From Alphaproteobacteria bacterium (GTDB lineage Bacteria > Pseudomonadota > Alphaproteobacteria > RF32 > CAG-239), in the NCBI GenBank assembly GCA_017465405.1, contig JAFTWG010000001.1, positions 1-64,000 of the forward strand: a stretch of 64,000 nucleotides of DNA, read 5' to 3'. Made by a program: the position numbers and the translations under genes. The notes under the pieces were generated by a model. That model ran no database searches. It saw only the letters and a list, made by a program, of their open reading frames with translations, and was not told the DNA's origin. Within the stretch, counting starts at the first letter, position 1. Every line of letters begins with the position of its first letter. Of the stretch, positions 32,262-42,699 are shown in pieces.

Positions 32262-34445
32262 ATGGGATTGCAAAAACGCGGAGAAGAATGGGAAGAATAT
32301 GATCACGCGGTGCAATGGATGTCATTGACCGTAATCATTACTCTTGTAGCAACAATAGTTCTGGCAGCAATATCAATGCCTTTGGGCTATCTTATCGGCA
32401 ATGGTGTTTCAAAAGAATCTATTGAAACCGTGGGCAAATTTATGACCACTATTTTAAATGACCCCGGTTACTTATTTAAACAATACGGACGTTGGTTTAA
32501 TCAAATATCTAACAGTCGCGGCGGTTTCAGTTTGGGATTGTGGCTACCGATTCTTCCAATATTAACCCTCCCCATAGGTTTAATAGTCGGAGCAATGAGT
32601 AACCCTTATCGTTTCCAATCCAATATTCACGGTTCAGGACGTTTGGCAACCTTAAAAGATATTAAAGCAATGAAATTGCTTGATGGTTTTTGCATGGTTG
32701 TCGGTAAGTATAAAGGTTATTACTTAAAACTTCCTGAAACATTATCTACTCTATGTTGTGCACCTCCGGGAACAGGTAAAACCGTTGGAGTGGTTATTCC
32801 GACTATCTTTAACTCTAAAGGTATGAGTTTGGTTATTAACGACCCGAAACCTGAATTATGTTACAGCACATCAGGAGCCAGAGCAAAAGAAGGTCCGGTA
32901 TTCATTATTAACTGGGGTGCAGAAGACAAACCGGAACAAGGTTTATATTACCCGAGTTGGAATCCTCTTTCTCCAACCGCTTTGCCTGTTGCAGGTCCGG
33001 CTCGTGATATGTATATCGATTCTATGTGTAACATCTTGGTTGAAGATCCTAAAGGTGGTGCCGATCCTCACTGGTCTCAAACCGGTCGTGCGGCATTAAC
33101 CGGATTTATTCACTTTATTTCTTCAAAATGCGAAAAAGCACGTGCAAATGACTATTTTATCGGACGTGTTTATGAAGGCAAACTCGATGCCGAAGACAAG
33201 CAGGTTCTTGAAGGATACTATGAAGAAATTAAAATGCATAACCCAGCCGCAGTAAGAGCTGTAGCAGATTTACGCAATAATAATCTTACGGTGGAAAACT
33301 ATGTGCCTATCGGAACATGGGACTTATTACCGGAAAAATGGGTAGGTAGAGAACCCTGTATCGCTATGATTATGGAATGGTTAACCGAAGCTCAAATCAA
33401 ACAAGGTCGTGAAATTCGTCGCCGTCTTGACGAAGGAGACCAAATGGCGGCAATGGCTGATCCGATGCGTGATTTGCTCGAAGCTGCTATTGATGAAGCT
33501 AGAAAATATGGTTATACCCAACGTGCATATACCGAATTATCTTCATTAAGTAATATGCCGGATAAAGAACGCGGTTCCGTTATGTCCACAGCCTTTGCCG
33601 GTATCGGTGTGTTCAAAAACTCGGCAGTTGTAGCCAGAACCAGTTTTTCTGACTTGCAATTTAAAGATTTACGCGGAATGAAAGATCCTATTACCGGTGA
33701 ATGGAAACCTATTTCGGTATATTTGTCAGTTAACCAAGTTGATGCTCGTGCATTGGGTGTGATTAATGGTATTTTCATTGAATTGATGTCTTCATACCTT
33801 ATTTCAAATCCGCCGAATTTTGTTAATGCCTCCGACGGTAAAATGGGACCTTTCCCCTGTATGTTCGTATTGGACGAGTTTCCGCAAATGCCAAAACTTA
33901 AAGCGGTTATTGACGGACCGGCAGTGGGACGTGGTCAAAAAGTGTCGTATTTGCTTATCGGACAAGACTTGGGCCAAATCTCCGGTAAATATGGTAAAGA
34001 TGACTTGGAAACAGTTATTTCTACCACTGCATGTAAAGTTATTTTGTCACAAAACAACGAGCAAACCGCTCAACGTTTCTCTAAAATGGTGGGCAATAAA
34101 ACCGTTCAAACCTCATCTTACTCAAAACAAGAAGGTTTTGCTAATAAGGGTGCAAATCCGTTTGCTAAAAACACTACATACTCATTGCAGGGTGTTTCGG
34201 TTATTACTGCTTCTCAACTATTGAGCTTGCCACAGTTAAAACAAGTTGTTTTGATGCAAAGTAATATCGATCACCCGATTATGGCCGATTCACCTCGTTG
34301 GTACTTAGATGCCAGAATGAAGGCTATGGCAAAACTTCCACCTGCTCCGAATGTTCCGGAATGGATTGTTGCCCAACGTGAAGACGTTAATGACAATATG
34401 ATGGAAAAGCTTGGGCTTGGCGAAGATGATAGTCAGGCTTCATAA
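32262..34445 (+). CDS. virD4: Type IV secretion coupling protein, VirD4/TraG family
   Basis: A 727-residue inner-membrane ATPase that delivers substrates to a type IV secretion channel. Two N-terminal membrane segments (~20-45 and ~90-115) anchor a soluble ATPase: Walker A CAPPGTGKTVGVVIP (~residue 167) and Walker B FVLDEFPQMPKL (~residue 535). The segments NDPKPEL and LLIGQDLGQISGKYG are family hallmarks. It is the fourth gene of a tight module starting at 28483. No virB genes, relaxase or integrase occur in this window, so secretion rather than a mobile element is suggested but not proved. Confidence 0.9.
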   Translation: MGLQKRGEEWEEYDHAVQWMSLTVIITLVATIVLAAISMPLGYLIGNGVSKESIETVGKFMTTILNDPGYLFKQYGRWFNQISNSRGGFSLGLWLPILPILTLPIGLIVGAMSNPYRFQSNIHGSGRLATLKDIKAMKLLDGFCMVVGKYKGYYLKLPETLSTLCCAPPGTGKTVGVVIPTIFNSKGMSLVINDPKPELCYSTSGARAKEGPVFIINWGAEDKPEQGLYYPSWNPLSPTALPVAGPARDMYIDSMCNILVEDPKGGADPHWSQTGRAALTGFIHFISSKCEKARANDYFIGRVYEGKLDAEDKQVLEGYYEEIKMHNPAAVRAVADLRNNNLTVENYVPIGTWDLLPEKWVGREPCIAMIMEWLTEAQIKQGREIRRRLDEGDQMAAMADPMRDLLEAAIDEARKYGYTQRAYTELSSLSNMPDKERGSVMSTAFAGIGVFKNSAVVARTSFSDLQFKDLRGMKDPITGEWKPISVYLSVNQVDARALGVINGIFIELMSSYLISNPPNFVNASDGKMGPFPCMFVLDEFPQMPKLKAVIDGPAVGRGQKVSYLLIGQDLGQISGKYGKDDLETVISTTACKVILSQNNEQTAQRFSKMVGNKTVQTSSYSKQEGFANKGANPFAKNTTYSLQGVSVITASQLLSLPQLKQVVLMQSNIDHPIMADSPRWYLDARMKAMAKLPPAPNVPEWIVAQREDVNDNMMEKLGLGEDDSQAS

Positions 34446-34447
34446 AG

Positions 34448-34729
34448 TTAATAATAAATATTTTTCAACAAATCCAACATCTTAATACATTTTGGATTGG
34501 TCAATGAATAATATACAGATTGAGCAATACGGCGGGTAGATACTATATCCGCCGCTCTTAGTACCGCCAGATGTTGCGATAAGGCAGACTGGCTTATGCC
34601 CATGATTTTTTCCAATTCACCGACATTTTTTTCACCATTTTGCAAATTACAAACTATTTCCAACCGTTTTGCATTTCCGAGAGCCTTTAGCATTTCAGCA
34701 CTTTTTTCAAATTTATTTAAATTTTCCAT
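34448..34729 (-). CDS. ArsR-family winged-helix repressor
   Basis: A 93-residue dimeric regulator. The recognition helix lies in GISQSALSQHLAVLRAADIV, followed by the wing TRRIAQSVYYSL. The usual metal site ELCVCDL is absent. Cys27 (in V-C-N-L) and Cys81 resemble the two-Cys redox pattern of sulfide/persulfide-sensing members such as BigR and SqrR, which is an inference. A longer frame to 35050 is not used. Two TAGACATT direct repeats (34757-34764, 34772-34779) upstream may be an operator. It is divergent from xseB and 2 nt from the end of virD4. Confidence 0.8.
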   Translation of the reverse strand: MENLNKFEKSAEMLKALGNAKRLEIVCNLQNGEKNVGELEKIMGISQSALSQHLAVLRAADIVSTRRIAQSVYYSLTNPKCIKMLDLLKNIYY

Positions 34730-34841
34730 CCCTAAAATCTCCGTCAAATTAACAATTAGACATTTATAAAATAGACATTGATATTGAAATTTAAAGATTA
34801 TGACCGTAATATATTTAAAAAAATTTTGGAGAATTATATAA

Positions 34842-35093
34842 ATGTCTGATGAAATAATCGAAAATTTGAGTTTTGAAGAAGCTCTAACCCGTTTAGAATC
34901 CTTGGTTAGAGAACTGGAAGCCGGAAAGATAAAACTTGATGATGCCGTATCGGCATATGAACAAGCGGTAATCTTAAAAAAATTCTGCGAAAACAAATTA
35001 AATGAAGCAAAATTAAAAATCGAAAAAATAGAAACAGCTTCAAACGGCAATCTGTCTTTAACCCCTTTAGATAAAATTGAAAATAATGAATAA
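34842..35093 (+). CDS. xseB: Exodeoxyribonuclease VII small subunit
   Basis: An 83-residue helical protein that binds the large subunit XseA to form the single-strand exonuclease. It has the family pattern LSFEEALTRLESLVRELE, GKIKLDDAV, and Y-E-x-A near the middle. It overlaps ispA by 8 nt. In many proteobacteria the order is xseB-ispA-dxs; here dxs does not follow. Confidence 0.92.
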   Translation: MSDEIIENLSFEEALTRLESLVRELEAGKIKLDDAVSAYEQAVILKKFCENKLNEAKLKIEKIETASNGNLSLTPLDKIENNE

Positions 35094-35988
35094 AATAGAA
35101 GAAATATTAAAAGAATTCTCTAATCGCTTTAATCAGGAAGTAAACAATTTCTTTTATTTTCCTGAAGGATATGAGCGTCGTGTAGTTGATGCAATGTATT
35201 ATTCAATGACCCGCGGAGGAAAAAAATTACGCCCGTTTTTGGTATGTGAAACAGCTCGTATGTTTGGAGTAAACTTTACTCAATCACTAAATGTGGCAAT
35301 GGCCCTTGAGATGCTACATACATACTCGCTTATTCACGATGACTTACCGGCCATGGATAATGATGACATCAGACGGGGATTTCCTACTTGTCATAAAAAG
35401 TTTGATGAAGCTACAGCCATAATTGCCGGAGACGGATTACTTACTTATGCCTTTGAAATTATGAGCTATCCGCAAACTTCACCTGATGCCGGCATTCGCT
35501 GTAAATTGATTGAGATGTTAGCAAGAGCTGCCGGAGCTTTTGATGGAATGGTAGCCGGGCAAATGCTTGATTTGATTGCTTCAACTTATGCAGCTAAAAG
35601 AGAAAATGCCGAAACAATAATTAAACATATTGAAGAAATGAAAACAGGTCGTTTGTTGCGTTATGCTGTTGAAGCCGGTGCAGTTTTAGGAAATGCCAAT
35701 GCAGAACAAATGGCAGCACTAATCAACTATTCACGCAAAATCGGTATTGCATTTCAAATTGCAGATGATATCCTGGATGAAACAGGAGACGAAAATATCG
35801 TCGGTAAAACTTTGCGAAAAGATTTAGAACAGAATAAAATTACTTTTGTCAGTCTGTACGGACTGGATATGGCTCGAAAAATTGCCAGAGAGCTTATTGC
35901 CGGAGCAGAAGAAGACCTGCATATTTTTGGAGAAAAGGCTGATAACTTAAAAGCTCTTGCACGCTATATTATTGAACGTAATCACTAA
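35086..35988 (+). CDS. ispA: Farnesyl diphosphate synthase (short-chain polyprenyl synthase)
   Basis: Condenses IPP with DMAPP and GPP to make farnesyl diphosphate for quinones and undecaprenyl phosphate. It has about 300 residues. The first Asp-rich motif is in HDDLPAMDNDDIRRG and the second in ADDILDETGDE. GGKKLRPFLV at the N-terminus is standard. ATG 35086 lies inside the end of xseB, so the two are coupled. Confidence 0.92.
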   Translation: MNKIEEILKEFSNRFNQEVNNFFYFPEGYERRVVDAMYYSMTRGGKKLRPFLVCETARMFGVNFTQSLNVAMALEMLHTYSLIHDDLPAMDNDDIRRGFPTCHKKFDEATAIIAGDGLLTYAFEIMSYPQTSPDAGIRCKLIEMLARAAGAFDGMVAGQMLDLIASTYAAKRENAETIIKHIEEMKTGRLLRYAVEAGAVLGNANAEQMAALINYSRKIGIAFQIADDILDETGDENIVGKTLRKDLEQNKITFVSLYGLDMARKIARELIAGAEEDLHIFGEKADNLKALARYIIERNH

Positions 35989-35999
35989 TGGAGGATACA

Positions 36000-36938
36000 A
36001 TGAAAAATTTATGGAAAATACTTTTACTTATAATCATAATTGTTCTTCCCTGTACACAAGCTGCATCACAAGTGCAATTCGGTGTACCTAAAAAAATGTC
36101 AAATTCAATTTTAAGAATAAGCAGTTTTTATGATTACTATCCGTTAGGTAGTACCGCAAGTGGAAGATACGAGGGTTTATTAGATACATTTTTAAAAGAT
36201 TTTCAAACTTTCGCTAATTTCTCTGCTGAAATGTATCGTGGTCAAGATTATGAAGAAACAATTCGTACCGGTGCAAAAGGACGATCAGACATAATTCTCG
36301 GAATGTACTCCGATACCAGTATATATGGTGATTTAAAATTTATTTATCCTGCCGCAATAGACAATCCCGTTCACTTGGTAATGCTTCCTTCAAAAATAGG
36401 TAAAATAAAAAAAATATCCGATTTAAAAAATATGAAAGGTGCTATTGACAGTCGCGAATATTGGAGTGATTTTGTCAGAGACCAAATGCAAAATTTCAAT
36501 TTAGAAAAGATTGATAATTCTTATGATTTATACGGCAAACTTTTAAAAGGAGAAATTGATTATATATTTACCACCTACTGGTTCGGCTCAATTGAAATGA
36601 TGAAGTTAGGCGTCAGAGATTTAGTTACAATCTCCAAAAAAAGCATATGGACAATGCCGGTTTTCATAGGAATATCAAAAATTTCCATGGAACGAGATTA
36701 TCTTTCACACAATCTGACCCAGTGGCTATCTCGTCCGGAAGTTAGAGAAAAAATTAAAAATCGAGCTATTGAAATTTTGCAAAAAGTTGAGGAAGAAACC
36801 AGAGGAACAGTCCCTCCGTCATATATTTTAGAACAGCCAGAAGAAGAGAAAAAATCACCTGTTCAAGAAAAAACAGAACCTTTGATTTCATCTTCTCCGC
36901 TTTTGGGCGGTCCGCTTTTAAATAATACGAATAACTGA
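36000..36938 (+). CDS. Periplasmic solute-binding-like protein
   Basis: About 312 residues. It has a signal peptide (residues 1-22) and a type 2 periplasmic binding fold similar to amino-acid binding proteins: a Y-E-G-L-L-D-T-F segment after the first strand, G-R-S-D-I-I-L-G-M-Y, then the second lobe with ISDLKNMKGAI and a K-G-E-I-D-Y-I-F-T-T motif. The last ~50 residues are Glu/Pro-rich. There is no adjacent ABC permease or ATPase, so a sensor or orphan role is possible. The start at 36000 follows GGAGG. Confidence 0.7.
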   Translation: MKNLWKILLLIIIIVLPCTQAASQVQFGVPKKMSNSILRISSFYDYYPLGSTASGRYEGLLDTFLKDFQTFANFSAEMYRGQDYEETIRTGAKGRSDIILGMYSDTSIYGDLKFIYPAAIDNPVHLVMLPSKIGKIKKISDLKNMKGAIDSREYWSDFVRDQMQNFNLEKIDNSYDLYGKLLKGEIDYIFTTYWFGSIEMMKLGVRDLVTISKKSIWTMPVFIGISKISMERDYLSHNLTQWLSRPEVREKIKNRAIEILQKVEEETRGTVPPSYILEQPEEEKKSPVQEKTEPLISSSPLLGGPLLNNTNN

Positions 36939-37000
36939 CTTGACCTATTACAAACAAATTGGTAGATTATGAATATAAATTAATTGTGGGGGTAATACAT

Positions 37001-37672
37001 ATGGTTCTTTTAATACATCATCCGATTTCACCTTTCTCTCGTAAAGCCAGAATACTTATGGGAGAGAAGAGAATATTGTTTGTATTAAAAGAAGAAGACC
37101 CTTGGAATTTGTCGGAAGAAGCCATGCGTCTTAATCCGGCGGGAGAACTCCCTATTTTTGTTTTCGACGGAAATGTCATTACCGGAAATAATGCTATTTG
37201 CGAATTTTTAGAAGAAGTTCACAATGATAAAGACACAAAACTTATTAACGGAGACATAAGACATCACGCAGAAATTCGCCGTCTTACCGAGTGGTTTGAC
37301 TATAAGTTTTATCGTGAAGTATATCGCAATTTGGTAGCAGAAAAGGTATTTAAACGTTTTACATCCGGTACAGCTCCCGATTCACGAGTATTGAAAAAAG
37401 GTATCAACAACTTAAAATTTCATTTAGAATATTTGGACTGGTTGTGCGAAAACCGCAAATTTTTAGCCGGAGATAATTTTTCTTTGGCTGACATTAGTGC
37501 TGCAGCACAACTTTCAATCATTGATTATTTGGGAGATATTTCTTGGGATAATTATAAAAATGCAAAATTATGGTACTCAAAAATAAAATCCCGCCCCTCT
37601 TTCAAAGAAATATTAAAAGATAATATCAAAGGGATTTTACCCTCAAAACATTATAGTAATTTGGATTTTTAG
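37001..37672 (+). CDS. Glutathione S-transferase family protein
   Basis: About 223 residues. The N-terminal thioredoxin-like domain has S-P-F-S-R-K-A-R-I near the catalytic position and a conserved L-P-I-F after N-P-A-G-E. The C-terminal helical domain has the N-cap box F-S-L-A-D-I-S-A-A. The likely start is 37001 after a G-rich RBS. The substrate is unknown; the sequence is closest in feel to stringent-starvation/maleylacetoacetate-type GSTs. Confidence 0.8.
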   Translation: MVLLIHHPISPFSRKARILMGEKRILFVLKEEDPWNLSEEAMRLNPAGELPIFVFDGNVITGNNAICEFLEEVHNDKDTKLINGDIRHHAEIRRLTEWFDYKFYREVYRNLVAEKVFKRFTSGTAPDSRVLKKGINNLKFHLEYLDWLCENRKFLAGDNFSLADISAAAQLSIIDYLGDISWDNYKNAKLWYSKIKSRPSFKEILKDNIKGILPSKHYSNLDF

Positions 37673-37674
37673 TC

Positions 37675-38187
37675 ATGAAAAAATATATTATATTACTTTT
37701 TTGTATCTTTGCTTTAAGTTCTTGTTCCGGTACTGCAGGCGGAGAGAAACGTCCAAACAGACCATGGTGGCAAATTCCGCCATTCAGTTGGTTTGATGCC
37801 CATGGTGACGGGCAAGAAATTTTTCACTGGCAACGTCCAAGAACCGGTGTCCAAAAATTTGCTAATGACCATAAGTATTGCATTGGTAATGCAGCACAAT
37901 TCAAACTCATACCGGCAGCAAAAAAATGGTTCCATGATGTTATGTACACCGAAGAGAAACACTTAGAAATTAGAGCTGATTGGACTGGTAAAAGCGGTAT
38001 TTGGGCAAGTTTTATTCCTTATCCCGGTGCACAACCGCTTATGGTCAACACCCCATCCCCGCAAGATGATGACGATATAAACTATCAAAAATACGTGGAT
38101 TGCATGGAAGACAGAGGATATGTAACTCGTACTTATGACATACCTGAAGCTACAAATATCTATTTAAGAGGCAAAGTTTCTCAATAA
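37675..38187 (+). CDS. Lipoprotein of unknown function
   Basis: A 170-residue protein with a lipoprotein signal and lipobox LSSC (Cys17). The mature part is Trp- and Pro-rich near the start (RPWWQIPPFSWFDAHG), has scattered Cys, and no known domain. It lies 2 nt after the GST stop, so the two are probably co-transcribed. The end overlaps the efflux channel gene on the other strand by 7 nt. Confidence 0.7.
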   Translation: MKKYIILLFCIFALSSCSGTAGGEKRPNRPWWQIPPFSWFDAHGDGQEIFHWQRPRTGVQKFANDHKYCIGNAAQFKLIPAAKKWFHDVMYTEEKHLEIRADWTGKSGIWASFIPYPGAQPLMVNTPSPQDDDDINYQKYVDCMEDRGYVTRTYDIPEATNIYLRGKVSQ

Positions 38188-39572
38188 CCACCGCCTATAG
38201 ATTTATAAAAAGATATTATATTTTGATAAACGGCTCCTTTGGCCGTAACCAGGTTGTTTTGCGCTTCAAGTAAATTTTGTTCGGTTGAAAGAAAATCAGA
38301 AAATTCTATCAAACCTTCTTTATATTTGATTTTCATGTCATCAAAAACTTTCTGCATATTTTTTGCCGATTCGTTTAAGGCTTGAACTTTGTTATAGCTT
38401 TTATCTACACCAACTATCGAATTACGTATTTCCTGTATTGCCTCAAGTAACGTATTTTGGTACAAATACAGATATTCTTCTTTCGTAGATTTACTTAATT
38501 TGACCTGATTTACTAATTGTCCCCAATGTAAAAACGGCAAATTAACAGCAGGTGTATATCCGTATGCCGCATTTTCAGAACTGCCTAAATTTCTAAACAA
38601 ATGAGTTTGCCAACCCAATGTCGCTGTTATATTGACATTAGGAAACATATTGGCAACTGCTTGTCCGATATCGGCATTTTTTGAAATTAGCATATTCTCT
38701 GCCATTTTAACATCCGGACGATTACGAATTACATCAATCGGAAATTGCTTTAGTTGTTTTATATTAAATAAAAATATTCTAGAAACAACATTGTTTGATA
38801 CATTATTTAATTCTTCTATATCTCCGGGTAATTTTCCTAATAAAATTGCAATAGCATTTTTGTAACTTTCCTCTTGATATTCTAAATCCGGTAGCAATGA
38901 TTGTGTAGTTTGTACCGCATATTTAGCCTGATTAAGAGCTGTATCATCAGCTAATCCGGCATCAAATTTATTTTTTACGGTATTCAGTATTTCTTTTTGA
39001 AGATACAAATTTTGCTTGGAAATACGTATTTTTTCTTGAGTAGTTCTTAACAAAATATAATTATTTGCAACTTCCGCGGTTAAAGACAGTAAAACATCCG
39101 TCAAATTGTTTGCTGCGGCTCTATATAATGCCTGTGAACTTTCAGTCTTACGGCGTCCTCCGCCCCATATATCCAACTCCCAAGAAGCATCTAAACCCAA
39201 ACGAAAATAGCTCGTTTTGTCACCTAATTCTTCATATTTCGGTGCATAAGCATAGTTATATTCACCCGTCGCATCAATCATCGGCAAATATTGAACTTCA
39301 TTAATATTCAACGAATATCTTGCTTGTCGTAATTTTGCCAAAGCTATTTTTACATTAGGACTGCTTTGTAAAGCCTCCTCAATCAAACGATTTAGGGTTT
39401 TATCCTTAAAATCTCGATACCAAAAAACACTTACCGGATAATTGGTATAATAATCCACTCCCAAACTATCAACCAATTTTTGATTACTCCAAAACATCGG
39501 GCGCTCATAATCCGGACCGACAGAGCAGGAAGCCAGTAACAATATTGCCCCGATTTTACTCAACTTCCGCAT
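38181..39572 (-). CDS. RND efflux outer-membrane channel lipoprotein
   Basis: A TolC/OprM (NodT-type) outer-membrane factor of about 463 residues. Lipobox LLASC (Cys17 from the chosen start) is followed by the typical SVGPDYERP. Two repeated coiled-coil halves follow, each with long alternating helices such as LRQARYSLN and [20 protein letters not shown]. The start at 39572 has AAGGAG upstream and lies inside the pump gene (overlap 17 nt). It is the third gene of an efflux operon and gives the substrate exit duct. Confidence 0.9.
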   Translation of the reverse strand: MRKLSKIGAILLLASCSVGPDYERPMFWSNQKLVDSLGVDYYTNYPVSVFWYRDFKDKTLNRLIEEALQSSPNVKIALAKLRQARYSLNINEVQYLPMIDATGEYNYAYAPKYEELGDKTSYFRLGLDASWELDIWGGGRRKTESSQALYRAAANNLTDVLLSLTAEVANNYILLRTTQEKIRISKQNLYLQKEILNTVKNKFDAGLADDTALNQAKYAVQTTQSLLPDLEYQEESYKNAIAILLGKLPGDIEELNNVSNNVVSRIFLFNIKQLKQFPIDVIRNRPDVKMAENMLISKNADIGQAVANMFPNVNITATLGWQTHLFRNLGSSENAAYGYTPAVNLPFLHWGQLVNQVKLSKSTKEEYLYLYQNTLLEAIQEIRNSIVGVDKSYNKVQALNESAKNMQKVFDDMKIKYKEGLIEFSDFLSTEQNLLEAQNNLVTAKGAVYQNIISFYKSIGGGY

Positions 39573-42500
39573 TATTCTTCTCCTTTTCATTTATTTTATT
39601 TCCACGCTCTTTTATATTTTCAAACAACGAAAAATAAGCCGGAATAAATATAATTCCGATAAATGTTGCGGCAATCATTCCATAAAATACCGCAGTTCCG
39701 ATAGCAATTTGGCTTGATGCCCCTGCTCCACTTGCAACAATCATCGGAAAAACACCCAAAATAAAAGTCAATGCAGTCATCAATACCGCTCGAAATCTCT
39801 CTCCTGCACCTTTTATTGAAGCTTCAAGAATACTACTGCCGTTTTCACGATAAGACTTAGTGAACTCCACAATTAAAATTGCATTTTTTGCAGCCAATCC
39901 GATAAGCATAACCAAACCCAATTGGGCATATATACTTAAAGATTGTCCCATTATATGTAAGCCGATTAATGCTCCGAGAATTGCAAAAATTGTTGAAAAC
40001 ATAACCGAAAAAGCCAACATCCAACTTTCGTATAAAGCGACCAAGAACAAGTAACAAAAGACCAAAGCCAAAACAATTAGAACAACTACCAAACCTGATG
40101 CTTCAACTTCTTGCAAACTTAATCCTGTCCATGCTATTTTATAACTATCTGCCGACAAGGTTGTCGAAACCTCTTTTTCAACCGCATTAATTGCTGTTCC
40201 GGTACTTATTCCATTTGCACTTTGAGCAACAATCGAAGCGTTTTGATATTGGTTGTATCTGTTTATTATTTTAGGAGATAATGTAATTTTCACATCAGCA
40301 AAACTTCCTACTTTTATCATAGAACCGCTTGCAGAGCGAACATATAAATTTTTTACATCATCAATACTGTTTCTATAATCAAAATCAGCCTGAATAATAA
40401 CTTTGTTAACTTGTCCGCTCAAAGTAATATTGTTAACATATCTTGAACCTAAATTATTTTGCAGCGTTTCAAACAAATCACTAACCTGAATTTTATATGC
40501 TTCAAGCTTTGTCCTGTCTATATCTAAAAACACATGAGGAGCATCGACTGTATAAACACTAAAAGCATAAGCCAAATCGGGATTTAAATTTAATGCTCCC
40601 AAAAATTTTTGCAAATTTTCAAACAATTCGTTTGATGTAATATTTTGATTAATTGCCAAAAACTCCATAGTCAATCCATTGCTGTTTCCTATCCCCGGAA
40701 TTGCAGGAGGGGCAAAAAAGTTTATTTTTGCGCCGTTTATTAAAGCAAATTCCTCGGTTAATTTTTCAGTAATAGCCTCAATAGATGTATTTTTAGTTTT
40801 TCGTTCATCCCAAGGATTTAATCCGATAACGCCCAAAGCAACATTTTCTCCCGCTCCGCCCAACATACTATATCCGGCAACACCTACAAAATATTTTACT
40901 CCTTCAATTTTTCTTACTTTTTCTCCGATTTCACTCAAAATCTTATTTGTTTGATTTATGCTTGAGGTGTTATCAAGTTGAATATCCCCAAAAATAATCC
41001 CCTGATCTTCTTCCGGTAAAAATGATGTCGGAGTAAATTTGAACCCCAAACCTAAGATAGCAATAATCACAATAGTTAAAATTGTTGTTATTTTTAATTT
41101 TGAAGAAAAGAATTTAACCGCAACTAAATATTTTTGCTTAAAATAGTCTATAGTGTCGTCAAATGATTTAAAAAATCCTCTCGGTTGTATTTGTTTGTCA
41201 TCACGTAGAAATATTGCACAAAGTGACGGACTTAATGTCAAAGCGTTAAAAGCCGAAAAAATAACCGCAGTTGCTATTGTAACTGCAAATTGTTGATATA
41301 TTTTTCCGGTAATTCCGGCCATTAAACCGACAGGAACAAAAATTGATAAAAGAACAAAAGTTGTAGCTATAATTGCACTTCCGATTTGTTGCATTGCTTT
41401 TATTGAAGCATTATGAGCATCCATATTTTCATAAGCCATCAAATATTGCACACGCTCAACCACAATAATTGCATCGTCAACTACCAAACCTATTGCCAAA
41501 ATCATTGCAAAAAGAGTTAAAATATTTATATCAAACCCCAATGCGTACAAAACAGCAAAAGTAGCTATTAATGAAACAGGTATTGTAATTAGCGGAATTA
41601 ATGTTGTTTTTGCTTTTTGTAAAAACAAATAAGTTACAGCCACTACAAGTAAAAAAGTAATAACTAATGTTTCTATAATGCCGGCTATTGATGCTCTTAC
41701 ATATTGTGTTGAATCATATGCAATCTTAAATTCTAAATCTCCGGAAAATGTTTTTGATAAATTTTCAATTTCTTTAGCTACATTATCCATAATATTCAAC
41801 GAATTTGACCCCGGAGTTTGGCTTAATGACATAATAACCGCAGGTGCATTATCGAAACTTGCGTTCATTGTATAGGTATCTGCTCCCAATTCAATTCGAG
41901 CCACATCTTCTAAATAAACAATACCTCCGTCATCAGATGTAGCCACCACGATTTTTTTAAAATCTTCAACATTATTCAACAACCCTTTAGCCGATAATGA
42001 TAAGACCATATTTGCATCTTGTTTGGCAGGAGCAGAGCCGATACTTCCTATTGATGCCTGTATATTTTGGGAAGCAATGATATTAACAATATTGGCACTA
42101 TCTAACCCCAAAGATGATATTTTTTCAGAATTCAACCAAACTCTCATACTATATTGCGGGCCGAAAATTTGAACATCGCTGACACCGCTTACTCGACTTA
42201 GCGGATTTTTCAAATTTACATAAGCATAATTGCTCAAGTATAAATCATCATAAGTATTATGAGGTGAACGCAAAACCAACAATGCCAACATATTTGACAT
42301 TTCTGTAGTTACATTAACCCCTTCTTGTTGTACAATTGAGGGCAATTGCGACATAACCTGACTCAGTCTGTTTTGCACTTTAACTTGAGCAATATCCGGA
42401 TCGGTACCGATATTAAACGTAATTGTAAGTTTATAGTTGCCTTCATCATTTGATGTAGAGCTCATATATAACATATCCTCTACACCATTAATTTGGTTTT

Positions 42501-42699
42501 CAATCGGAATGGCAACCGTATCAACCACTACCTGTGCACTCGCTCCCGGATAATTAGTGCTAACTACAATTTGAGGAGGAGTAATTTGCGGATATTGCGA
42601 AACCGGTAAAACGAAAATAGCCAACAATCCGATTAGGACCATAATTATGGAAATAACAACAGCAAAACGAGGTCTGTCAATGAAATACTTGGAAAACAT
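39556..42699 (-). CDS. RND multidrug efflux pump, AcrB-like
   Basis: A 1047-residue proton-driven inner-membrane transporter. About twelve membrane helices surround two large periplasmic loops. Helix 4 carries [15 protein letters not shown] with the two proton-relay Asp. The typical start FIDRPRFA is present, and the C-terminal half carries [16 protein letters not shown]. The length fits the hydrophobe-amphiphile (HAE1) class exporting drugs, bile salts or detergents. The start overlaps the fusion protein stop by 1 nt. A basic or acidic ([16 protein letters not shown]) tail ends the protein. Confidence 0.95.
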   Translation of the reverse strand: MFSKYFIDRPRFAVVISIIMVLIGLLAIFVLPVSQYPQITPPQIVVSTNYPGASAQVVVDTVAIPIENQINGVEDMLYMSSTSNDEGNYKLTITFNIGTDPDIAQVKVQNRLSQVMSQLPSIVQQEGVNVTTEMSNMLALLVLRSPHNTYDDLYLSNYAYVNLKNPLSRVSGVSDVQIFGPQYSMRVWLNSEKISSLGLDSANIVNIIASQNIQASIGSIGSAPAKQDANMVLSLSAKGLLNNVEDFKKIVVATSDDGGIVYLEDVARIELGADTYTMNASFDNAPAVIMSLSQTPGSNSLNIMDNVAKEIENLSKTFSGDLEFKIAYDSTQYVRASIAGIIETLVITFLLVVAVTYLFLQKAKTTLIPLITIPVSLIATFAVLYALGFDINILTLFAMILAIGLVVDDAIIVVERVQYLMAYENMDAHNASIKAMQQIGSAIIATTFVLLSIFVPVGLMAGITGKIYQQFAVTIATAVIFSAFNALTLSPSLCAIFLRDDKQIQPRGFFKSFDDTIDYFKQKYLVAVKFFSSKLKITTILTIVIIAILGLGFKFTPTSFLPEEDQGIIFGDIQLDNTSSINQTNKILSEIGEKVRKIEGVKYFVGVAGYSMLGGAGENVALGVIGLNPWDERKTKNTSIEAITEKLTEEFALINGAKINFFAPPAIPGIGNSNGLTMEFLAINQNITSNELFENLQKFLGALNLNPDLAYAFSVYTVDAPHVFLDIDRTKLEAYKIQVSDLFETLQNNLGSRYVNNITLSGQVNKVIIQADFDYRNSIDDVKNLYVRSASGSMIKVGSFADVKITLSPKIINRYNQYQNASIVAQSANGISTGTAINAVEKEVSTTLSADSYKIAWTGLSLQEVEASGLVVVLIVLALVFCYLFLVALYESWMLAFSVMFSTIFAILGALIGLHIMGQSLSIYAQLGLVMLIGLAAKNAILIVEFTKSYRENGSSILEASIKGAGERFRAVLMTALTFILGVFPMIVASGAGASSQIAIGTAVFYGMIAATFIGIIFIPAYFSLFENIKERGNKINEKEKNNAEVE

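Noticed and set aside
28483..34445. Integrative conjugative element
   Set aside because: No integrase, relaxase, attachment repeats or mating-pair genes are in the window, and base composition does not stand out from the flanks.
34730..35050. Longer ArsR-family protein starting near 35050
   Set aside because: The extra N-terminal residues would be antisense to the start of xseB and look like non-coding translation; the HTH family start is at 34729.
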